A stretch of 19,300 bases of DNA from JACOTV01 sp964445135 (GTDB lineage: Bacteria; Patescibacteriota; Microgenomatia; UBA1406; GWC2-37-13), in the NCBI GenBank assembly GCA_964445135.1, contig CAYUJW010000018.1, positions 1 to 19,300 of the forward strand. Reading direction: 5' to 3'. How positions within the stretch are numbered: position 1 is the stretch's first letter; every line of letters begins with the position of its first letter. Below are positions 6,812 through 12,849 of the stretch, in pieces. The position numbers and the translations under genes were made by a program. The notes under the pieces are model-generated. The model had not been told where the DNA came from. It made no database searches and saw nothing but the letters and a program-made list of their open reading frames with translations.

Positions 6812-8419
6812 ATGAGCGCCGCAAACTATATCGAGCTTTCAAAATACACCAAATCGCTGCTTGAGCATGTTCAAAAACAGAAAAAGCCACAACAGCCTGA
6901 GGATTCTCAAAAGGTAAGCGTATCGCAAACTGCAACGTTTTTTGCCTTATTGTATGAGCGTATTCGCAATGCAGTTGAATATCGTGAATCAAGCCTCATT
7001 CGACGAGCTGCAATAGAGCGCATACTGAAACGAAGGCTTTCCATGAATGCTGCTGGGCGCGGAGAAGCTGAAAACATTATCCGCGAGCTTTTGTGGGCAC
7101 GATATTTCCCCAACGAATCCCTATCAGAACAGGACATCACTCACGTTCAACACATCATCGACACCTATTTATATGCAAAGTCGACGATGACTGAGGGCCA
7201 GACAGGTCGTATTAAGAGTCTTATTCATAGTTTTCTGCTTGACTTACTAACCTGCGAAATCGAGGAAACGCTATCGCCACTTGAGGCAAAAACAGAGTCT
7301 ATGTATCGGCTCTTTGCGTTTCAAGTCATGAAGGAAAAGATTCAGTTTGAAGCAAAGTCAGATGAAGATTCGTACGCTGCAGTCTATGTGGCACTTGAAC
7401 AGGCATTTAGTAAAAGTGACCGTGCATATTTACGCTATCATCTATTTCTTCTCTCTCAGAAGCCGCTTTCTCATCTTTCCAACCACGAGATTGCACAGCA
7501 ATCATCTCGCCTTTCCCAGCTGTTTGAGCACGTTGACAATATCATCAATAATCCATACTCACCAAGAATCAGTCGCTATTTCAAGACACAAATGGCACCG
7601 TTTTACATATTGTTTCAAATCATAAGCGATGATCCAGATCATGCGGAATCCACCATTTCAGACCGCGAGCTTTTGTGGAAAGCGTCAGAACGGGTGAGTC
7701 GCCAGAAGTATGAGTCGTCCCATAAACGCCTCAAAACATTAGGGTTAAAAGCAATAATTTACATTTTCTTAACGAAGATGATTCTTGCATTTATTCTGGA
7801 GTTTCCGGTATCACAACTACTGTTTCATGAAGTCAATTACTTTGCGCTTGCCGTCAATACACTGCTGCCCCCATTAATCATGTTTCTCATTATTGCAGTA
7901 ACCCATACTCCTTCTTCACAAAATACCCTTCGCATATATGAACGCATCATTGGCATTGTCAATAGCGACATGTCTTATGAAAAAACTATCGCATACCGCG
8001 TAAAGCCTGCCCGAAAAAAACGCCCAGTTCTCGTGTTGGCATTTAGTATTTTCTACCTGTTTACCTTTGTTGCAACGTTTGGGCTCTTATATGAAGCATT
8101 GTTACTTGCGCAGTTTAATATCATTAGTCAACTTATTTTTTTCTTTTTTGTGTGTATGGTTACGTTTTTTGGCTACCGTGTTCGCCAAACAGCAAAAGAG
8201 TATCATGTCTATGAGCGCGAACACATCATGCGTCCACTTTTTGACTTTTTCTTTATGCCAGTCTTGTCTGTTGGAAAATTCCTCAGCAAAAATGTCTCTA
8301 AACTCAATTTTCTTACCGTCATTTTCGACTTTATCATTGAGGCACCATTTAAACTACTTGTTGAAGTTGTTGAAGAGTGGGTCAAATTTGTGCGACAAAA
8401 ACGCGAGGAGATTGTTTAG
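6812..8419 (+). CDS. Large hypothetical membrane protein, unknown function
   Basis: A 535-aa protein I cannot assign to a named family. Residues 1-300 are soluble and mostly helical, with a charged segment rich in Arg, Lys and Glu (about 45-75, including ESSLIRRAAIERILKRRL). Then come about four membrane segments (around 311-335, 343-366, 404-431 and 436-455). The C-terminal 80 residues are hydrophobic-amphipathic (FDFFFMPVLSVGKF, DFIIEAPFKLLVEVVEEWVKF), possibly lying on the membrane. No catalytic motif or signal peptide is seen. ATG 6812 is chosen because it follows an extended -10 box closely. The gene overlaps the convergent glycosidase gene by 4 nt. The neighbouring sugar-metabolism genes hint weakly at an envelope role. 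Confidence 0.8.
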   Translation: MSAANYIELSKYTKSLLEHVQKQKKPQQPEDSQKVSVSQTATFFALLYERIRNAVEYRESSLIRRAAIERILKRRLSMNAAGRGEAENIIRELLWARYFPNESLSEQDITHVQHIIDTYLYAKSTMTEGQTGRIKSLIHSFLLDLLTCEIEETLSPLEAKTESMYRLFAFQVMKEKIQFEAKSDEDSYAAVYVALEQAFSKSDRAYLRYHLFLLSQKPLSHLSNHEIAQQSSRLSQLFEHVDNIINNPYSPRISRYFKTQMAPFYILFQIISDDPDHAESTISDRELLWKASERVSRQKYESSHKRLKTLGLKAIIYIFLTKMILAFILEFPVSQLLFHEVNYFALAVNTLLPPLIMFLIIAVTHTPSSQNTLRIYERIIGIVNSDMSYEKTIAYRVKPARKKRPVLVLAFSIFYLFTFVATFGLLYEALLLAQFNIISQLIFFFFVCMVTFFGYRVRQTAKEYHVYEREHIMRPLFDFFFMPVLSVGKFLSKNVSKLNFLTVIFDFIIEAPFKLLVEVVEEWVKFVRQKREEIV

Positions 8420-9681
8420 TCAAGCAGATCCACAATGAGCGTACTCCATCCGAAGCCTTCGCGACGATATCCTTGGCCTGTATGTGGATTATAAAACTCA
8501 CGAAAGTCTGATTTTTGAATGAGTGCCACTGTTTTTTCAACCAACATCTCCGCTTCTTTCACGTAGCCATGTTTCTGCAAACCTTTAATCAAGAGCCAAT
8601 TTGTAGCAAGCCATGTTGGTCCGCGCCAAAGATGATGCTGATCATTTGGATTAAAATATTTTTCGTTGACTGCGACTGAGGGCACGGGATACTGCGTCCA
8701 ATATTCTTTTTCATTTAACAAATGCTCCTTCACTAATCGATCAGCGTGCGCTTTGGGAATATCTTCGACAAAAAGCGGCACCAGACTGACAATCGTGTTC
8801 ACTCTTTGTTGCACTTTAGCACGTCCGGCCAATGAATAGTACAGACCATCATCTTCGTTCCAACAATTTTTGACGAGTGCGGCTGTTGCACCGCGGGCTA
8901 CATCCTCATATTTTTTTGCACTTTCATCATTGCCAATTTGTCTATAAAGTCGTGAAAGGCTTTTGTTTGCCTCAATCCAAATTGAGTTAAACACAAGCTC
9001 CTCAACATTAAAATAATCAAGCTTAAAGATCGCCTTCATTGAATAGTTGACAGCTAAGTTCCGGATGTCAGGCTGTCGAAAGGCAGCAGAGAGCGCGAGC
9101 GTATCGTTACCAAGATAGCCAAGTGCTGGCTGAAATTCGGGAGACTCATCAAGCCCCGACTCTTTTGGTGAAATGATCGAAATAAGCATGTCCCCATCTG
9201 GATCCTGCACCGCAAGCAAATAGTCATGAAAGGCGGCAATTTTTGGCAATACCTCGATCAAATATTGCTCGCTTGGCATTGCGCTGTGTAAACGCTCTAC
9301 AGCAATGGCCACAAGAGGAGGCTGGGAGTGCGCGGTTGTGTTTGGCTTGAGCGAGATGCGGCTCTCCATGTATGCCCAATAGGGAAAGTGCTTTGTCTTA
9401 TCCCAAAAAATAATATGAGGCAACATCCCATTTTGCCATTGCCCTTTGAGCAACGTTACAATTTCACGTCGCCCCCACTCAACATCGAAGTTTGACAGCA
9501 CTATCGAATGAAAACACGTATCCCACAACCACTGATATACGTACTCAACGTCGGCCGGCGATATAAACTCAAATGGTTCATGCTTCCAAGTGGAATATCC
9601 TTTCTGAAGATTATTTTCAAATATCTCACGAGCCCGAGCAATACTTGCTTGCTTAAAGTCCGTGTACTGATTCGTCGCCAT
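8416..9681 (-). CDS. GH63/MGH-like glycoside hydrolase ((alpha/alpha)6 barrel)
   Basis: A 421-aa protein without a signal peptide, so cytoplasmic. It resembles the glycosidase group that includes GH63, trehalase-like enzymes and mannosyl- or glucosylglycerate hydrolases. Motifs: YQWLWDTCFHSI (49-60); KESGLDESPEF (173-183) with D178 in the place of the general acid; DQHHLWRGPTWLATNW (347-362); and REFYNPHTGQGYRREGFGWS (394-413) with E395 in the place of the general base. These fit inverting enzymes acting on alpha-glycosides; trehalose, glucosylglycerate, mannosylglycerate or a glycan trimming product are all possible. It follows the SGNH gene by 17 nt, with a possible promoter of its own. The family is fairly secure, the substrate not. 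Confidence 0.78.
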   Translation of the reverse strand: MATNQYTDFKQASIARAREIFENNLQKGYSTWKHEPFEFISPADVEYVYQWLWDTCFHSIVLSNFDVEWGRREIVTLLKGQWQNGMLPHIIFWDKTKHFPYWAYMESRISLKPNTTAHSQPPLVAIAVERLHSAMPSEQYLIEVLPKIAAFHDYLLAVQDPDGDMLISIISPKESGLDESPEFQPALGYLGNDTLALSAAFRQPDIRNLAVNYSMKAIFKLDYFNVEELVFNSIWIEANKSLSRLYRQIGNDESAKKYEDVARGATAALVKNCWNEDDGLYYSLAGRAKVQQRVNTIVSLVPLFVEDIPKAHADRLVKEHLLNEKEYWTQYPVPSVAVNEKYFNPNDQHHLWRGPTWLATNWLLIKGLQKHGYVKEAEMLVEKTVALIQKSDFREFYNPHTGQGYRREGFGWSTLIVDLLD

Positions 9682-9695
9682 GGGAAGCCTTGTCT

Positions 9696-9724
9696 ATGCT
9701 AAGGGAGCTTAATCGTTTTAACAA
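9696..9724 (-). promoter_or_regulatory. Possible minus-strand promoter of the glycoside hydrolase
   Basis: On the minus strand, TTGTTA (9719-9724), a 17-nt spacer and TAGCAT (9696-9701) end 14 nt before ATG 9681. The element lies mostly inside the 3' end of the SGNH gene. The -35 is identical to that of the gpmI promoter. Co-transcription with the SGNH gene is also possible. Confidence 0.4.
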
Positions 9725-10655
9725 TCAAATCAATCATAAAATGCGAGCCTTCTTTTGACGGGTGAATTCCATCCAAACTACTCACATACTCAGGCTTTCC
9801 TTCCTTACGTCCGTCATTTGCAATCGATGGGGTAAAGGTGTCCACATAGTCAACATTGAAATTTCTTGCAAGCCCGAGTGCGTTTTCCAATTGCTGAATT
9901 ATCTTGCCCGAATGTTCATACGCAACTGCACGCTCCCAGTTTACCCCTTGTGGACCATTTCCAAAGTCATAACGAAGTGGAGCAATTTCGGCAACCACAT
10001 ACACCTGTGAACCAAGCTGCTTAGCTTCTTCAATGAGCTTTGCATATGTCAACCAGTGCTTGTCTCGATCGTGAGGGGCAAATGGATTATATGCAAATGA
10101 GCCAAGAAGGATCACATCAGGCACCAAGCGATCAATGGGTTGATATGCTCGTGTTCGATATTCAAATGGTTCATCAAATCGCAGCAACCCGTCTTCTACA
10201 TTTTGCGCGCCCATTGAATAATTGTAAAAAGCAAAGCTTACGTCTTTGTGCTTTTCTTTCAGCTTTTGTTCAAAATATGCTGTTTCGTCTCCCAAAACAT
10301 CGAGCATGGAATCACCGTAGAGCGCTATGATGTAAGACTTCTTTGTTGATTTTGAATCCTCATTTGATGTCGCATTTTCTGTCGTATTTGTGTCTTTTTG
10401 GCCCACCACTTCCTGACTTGTCGCGGCAGCAGCGTCAAGCGGCGCAGCTGGTGTAATATGATCAAGCAATCCCGCTACCTGTCCGTCAGTCTGCTCGATG
10501 TATTGAAGATTTTCAATCCGTGATTGTGAGGATGTAGGAGGCGCAATCAGACGAACACTGACGTTTATCAACACCGCAAAAAGCGCCAAAGACCACGCCA
10601 GTGATAAAACTAGCCGCATATAACGTCGACTCATGAGGTGGTCAATAAAGTCCAT
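9699..10655 (-). CDS. Membrane-anchored SGNH/GDSL-type hydrolase or acyltransferase
   Basis: A 318-aa protein with a short basic N-terminus, one membrane helix (about 14-38) and a low-complexity Ala/Thr/Ser/Asn/Asp linker to about 105, then an SGNH domain outside the membrane. Motifs: block I YGDSM with nucleophile S116; a Gly in YNYSMGAQN for the oxyanion hole; block III GSFAYN with N190; block V DGIHPS with D295 and H298. SGNH enzymes remove or transfer acyl groups on glycans and other esters; a role in trimming or O-acylating surface polysaccharide fits the neighbourhood but is inference. The start ATG 10655 is backed by a promoter 9 nt upstream. It is divergent from the LAATG-protein gene across a palindrome-rich region. 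Confidence 0.8.
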   Translation of the reverse strand: MDFIDHLMSRRYMRLVLSLAWSLALFAVLINVSVRLIAPPTSSQSRIENLQYIEQTDGQVAGLLDHITPAAPLDAAAATSQEVVGQKDTNTTENATSNEDSKSTKKSYIIALYGDSMLDVLGDETAYFEQKLKEKHKDVSFAFYNYSMGAQNVEDGLLRFDEPFEYRTRAYQPIDRLVPDVILLGSFAYNPFAPHDRDKHWLTYAKLIEEAKQLGSQVYVVAEIAPLRYDFGNGPQGVNWERAVAYEHSGKIIQQLENALGLARNFNVDYVDTFTPSIANDGRKEGKPEYVSSLDGIHPSKEGSHFMIDLIVKTIKLP

Positions 10656-10664
10656 ACAACTTAC

Positions 10665-10693
10665 AGTGTAGAGAAGTATTTCTATAAATGCAA
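10665..10693 (-). promoter_or_regulatory. Minus-strand promoter of the SGNH gene (leaderless type)
   Basis: On the minus strand, TTGCAT (10688-10693), a 17-nt spacer and TACACT (10665-10670) end 9 nt before ATG 10655, so the transcript should begin within a few bases of the start codon. Spacing and boxes are good. Confidence 0.6.
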
Positions 10694-10767
10694 GCTTGGC
10701 TCATGCTCAAAATAGAGGGTATTTTAAAAGTGCTCATAGCTATTGCTATATTCACTTATTAAATGAT

Positions 10768-10799
10768 CTTTATATATAAAGTTCTGAACTTAGTGCACT
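10768..10799. promoter_or_regulatory. Cluster of three adjoining perfect palindromes
   Basis: CTTTATATATAAAG (10768-10781), AAGTTCTGAACTT (10779-10791, 6-bp arms around one base) and AGTGCACT (10792-10799) follow one another directly in the 213-nt intergenic region between the divergent SGNH and LAATG-protein genes. They look like protein-binding sites; no T-tract suggests a terminator. The AGTGCACT core is the same as the centre of the palindrome at 5336-5347. Confidence 0.45.
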
Positions 10800-10814
10800 G
10801 TTGGTAAAGCGAAG

Positions 10815-10851
10815 TTGTAATATTTATGAATTTTGTTATAATCTCTATAAC
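10815..10851 (+). promoter_or_regulatory. Promoter of the LAATG-protein/sortase pair with overlapping inverted repeat
   Basis: TTGTAA (10815-10820), a 16-nt spacer and TATAAT (10837-10842), with a TGT extension at 10834-10836, form a good promoter. The expected start near 10849 gives a leader of about 20 nt before ATG 10869. The perfect inverted repeat GTTATA-ATCTC-TATAAC (10835-10851) covers the -10 box and start site, which is where a repressor would bind. No Shine-Dalgarno precedes the ATG. Confidence 0.6.
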
Positions 10852-10868
10852 ATTTACTATATACATAT

Positions 10869-11465
10869 ATGAGAAATACATTACTATCCCTAATTTTATT
10901 GCTGCTTGGTGCTTGCTCACTGTTTGCGCCACGCGCTTTAGCAAGCGATGCACAGCAAGCATCGTGCCTTGTCCCAAATGGAACAGCTGTCGTTCATTAT
11001 GACACCGGCATTCATGGAATTGTGGGACGTCAAGAAATATTTGAAGGTTCCGATACCGTATATAAATACGAAAATGGTTCATTGCAATGTTATTGCGATC
11101 CTCGTGGCGTAGGTATTCAAACAAACTGGGTAAACGCCAAAAACTTTAGTCAGCAACAAATTGATACCTATGTCAATGATGGTTACAAATATGTCGCATC
11201 AGGCGCTGCGTGGGGATTGGAAAATGCACCATATGTTGCGAAAAATTCATCCTATAGCTGCCGTGGCATCGGCGGCGGCGGTGGCACAGGTGGCGGCTCG
11301 TCATCAAACAACTCAGGTAGTCAGTCTACCGGAGGGACTGGGGGCGGGGCAGACCTCTTGGCCGCCACTGGAAATTGGGGAACGATTGCATATCTTTTGG
11401 TCACTGGAATTACTTTTTATCTCGCGGCATTATTTGTCAAAAAAGCAACTACGCCTCGCACTTAA
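10869..11465 (+). CDS. Secreted cell-wall-anchored protein with LAATG sorting signal
   Basis: A 198-aa exported protein. It has an N-terminal signal peptide (hydrophobic 5-20, likely cut after the ALA at 23-25) and a compact domain (about 26-132) with four cysteines (C33, C74, C76, C131) and two Trp (W87, W115). A Gly/Ser/Thr-rich linker (135-160) leads to a textbook sorting signal: LAATG (164-168), a hydrophobic helix (about 171-190) and a basic tail KKATTPR. LAxTG is the motif of class E sortases. The sortase gene begins 3 nt downstream, so this is very likely its dedicated substrate. The central domain is not one I can name; paired cysteines suggest disulfides. L13-G14-A15-C16 could also be read as a lipobox, which would be odd together with C-terminal anchoring. 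Confidence 0.82.
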   Translation: MRNTLLSLILLLLGACSLFAPRALASDAQQASCLVPNGTAVVHYDTGIHGIVGRQEIFEGSDTVYKYENGSLQCYCDPRGVGIQTNWVNAKNFSQQQIDTYVNDGYKYVASGAAWGLENAPYVAKNSSYSCRGIGGGGGTGGGSSSNNSGSQSTGGTGGGADLLAATGNWGTIAYLLVTGITFYLAALFVKKATTPRT

Positions 11466-11468
11466 TTT

Positions 11469-12008
11469 ATGAGAGTTGCCACAATTGCAAATACATCATT
11501 TGCGCTCGGCACAATCTGCTTAGCACTTTCATTACTAATGATCGTGCAGCGATACAACCCAAACCGCTTGTCGTTTGAGCGCTATTTTCCTGCCGCGGCT
11601 CATGTGCAAACCACTCCTTCATCACCTGTGCGCCTGGTCATACCAAGCGTTGGCATTGATACCCCTGTTGAGCAGATAGATCACACAAACGATTGGAACA
11701 TCAGCACATCAAGCATTCACCACCTGTCATCAAGTCCCGCTCCTTCTGAAGTTGGAAATAGCATCATGTTTGGTCATAACTGGCCAATGCTGTTGGGTCC
11801 GCTCGTAAATATCAAGCCAGGCTCACAGATTCAAGTCCACTCAAGCAGTGGAAAAGTTTCGATATTTGAAGTTATTGCAACAGATGTAGTTGATCCGCAC
11901 GAAACTGAAGTGCTTCGACAAACTGACGATTTTCACCTCACACTTTACACATGTGTGGGATTTTTGGACTCAAAGCGATTTGTCGTATCCGCGGTATTGC
12001 GATCTTAA
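11469..12008 (+). CDS. Sortase (class D/E-like transpeptidase)
   Basis: A 179-aa membrane-bound cysteine transpeptidase that cuts sorting signals between Thr and Gly and joins the protein to an envelope amine. One N-terminal membrane helix (about 5-27) is followed by the sortase barrel, starting VRLVIPSVGIDTPVEQ (54-69). Catalytic residues are all visible: H103 in MFGHNW, C162 in TLYTC and R170 in SKRFVV. The length is short for sortases but complete. The gene starts 3 nt after the LAATG-protein gene with no Shine-Dalgarno, so the two form an operon. The LAATG motif next door suggests a class E-like preference; the class cannot be settled from sequence alone. The 118 nt after it hold only the next gene's promoter and no clear terminator. 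Confidence 0.9.
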   Translation: MRVATIANTSFALGTICLALSLLMIVQRYNPNRLSFERYFPAAAHVQTTPSSPVRLVIPSVGIDTPVEQIDHTNDWNISTSSIHHLSSSPAPSEVGNSIMFGHNWPMLLGPLVNIKPGSQIQVHSSSGKVSIFEVIATDVVDPHETEVLRQTDDFHLTLYTCVGFLDSKRFVVSAVLRS

Positions 12009-12102
12009 TCCGCAGAGCATATCTGAGAATTATCCTATAGCATAGATACGATCACTATGAGGTCCAAATGTATATGTACTGTATATTTTGACATATTTCT
12101 AG

Positions 12103-12108
12103 TATAAT
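12103..12108 (+). promoter_or_regulatory. -10 box upstream of the first glycosyltransferase
   Basis: A perfect TATAAT ends 18 nt before ATG 12127, predicting a leader of about 12 nt without a Shine-Dalgarno. A perfect TTGACA lies at 12088-12093, but only 9 nt separate it from this box, too close for a standard pair; no good -35 is seen at 16-18 nt. Confidence 0.45.
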
Positions 12109-12126
12109 TACCACCATTGACTCAAT

Positions 12127-12849
12127 ATGAATACAAAACTGTCTATTTCCATTGTCGTACCAGTCTGGAACGAAGAGGGATCGCTCCCTCAACTTATAGA
12201 ACGCATCCATTCGGCTGTCGCAAAATACGCAGAATATGAAATCATCGCCGTTGATGATCACTCAAATGATACAAGCGTTTCTATCCTTAAATCCTACGAG
12301 ACATCATATCCAATCAAAACATTTACAAAGCGTGGCGCACGCGGGAAAGCACAGTCGATTACTGAAGGGGTAGAGCACGCAACATATCCGATCCTCGCCA
12401 TGATCGATGCGGATTTGCAATATCCTCCAGAAGCCATTGTTCCCATGGCGCAAATGATTGATCGAAATGAGGCAGATGTTATCGTTGGAAATCGAAAACA
12501 ACAAGAAACTTCAAAGGTTCGAAAATTCATTCATACAACGTGCCGAGTAGCAATTGGTAAGGTGCTTCATGGATTTGATGTAGATATTCAATCTGGCCTC
12601 AAAGTATTTAAAAAGGAGGTTGCGCAGCACATTAAACTGAATCCTTCTCCTTGGGCATTTGATTTGGAATTTTTGGTTGCAGCACGAAGTGCAGGATTTC
12701 GCATTGGAAACTACGACATTCTTTTTGCAAAGCGCACAATAGGGGATTCAAAAATAAATCTTGCACAAGGTGCGTGGCAAATTGGTGTTTCTGCCGTCAA
12801 ATTAAAACTCGATCAACTATTTGCGTCTCATTCACATAAACAAATATGA
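12127..12849 (+). CDS. GT2-family glycosyltransferase, DPM-like
   Basis: A 240-aa GT-A enzyme resembling dolichol/polyprenyl-phosphate sugar transferases, which move a sugar from a nucleotide donor to a lipid phosphate at the cytoplasmic face. Motifs: SIVVPVWNEEGSLPQLI (8-24); AVDDHSNDTS (41-50); the metal/nucleotide motif D94-A-D96-LQYPPE; VIVGNRKQ (118-125); DIQSGLKVF (153-161); and FDLEFLVAARSAGFRI (178-193). There are no membrane helices, so it is probably peripheral. It overlaps the next gene by an ATGA junction, so the two are translationally coupled. The first domain of the next protein is clearly a paralogue, suggesting tandem duplication. The donor sugar is unknown; mannose or glucose would fit the mutase upstream. 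Confidence 0.88.
   Translation: MNTKLSISIVVPVWNEEGSLPQLIERIHSAVAKYAEYEIIAVDDHSNDTSVSILKSYETSYPIKTFTKRGARGKAQSITEGVEHATYPILAMIDADLQYPPEAIVPMAQMIDRNEADVIVGNRKQQETSKVRKFIHTTCRVAIGKVLHGFDVDIQSGLKVFKKEVAQHIKLNPSPWAFDLEFLVAARSAGFRIGNYDILFAKRTIGDSKINLAQGAWQIGVSAVKLKLDQLFASHSHKQI

Noticed and set aside
10908..10919. Lipobox LGAC in the LAATG protein
   Set aside because: A signal peptidase I site (ALA at residues 23-25) follows and the C-terminal sorting signal already explains anchoring; lipoprotein status is possible but not preferred.
10759..11124. 121-aa frame on the minus strand
   Set aside because: Opposite the signal peptide and Cys domain of the LAATG protein and across its promoter; no recognisable motif.
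11271..11350. Repetitive GGC/GGT-rich stretch as a DNA repeat
   Set aside because: It is coding sequence for the Gly/Ser/Thr linker before the sorting signal; no separate repeat unit.
12088..12108. Perfect TTGACA followed by perfect TATAAT
   Set aside because: Only 9 nt separate them, far from the 16-18 nt needed, so they are not a -35/-10 pair; only the -10 is kept as a feature.
12009..12126. Terminator between the sortase and the first glycosyltransferase
   Set aside because: Only weak 4-5 bp stems (for example CATAG/CTATG) and no T-tract were found.
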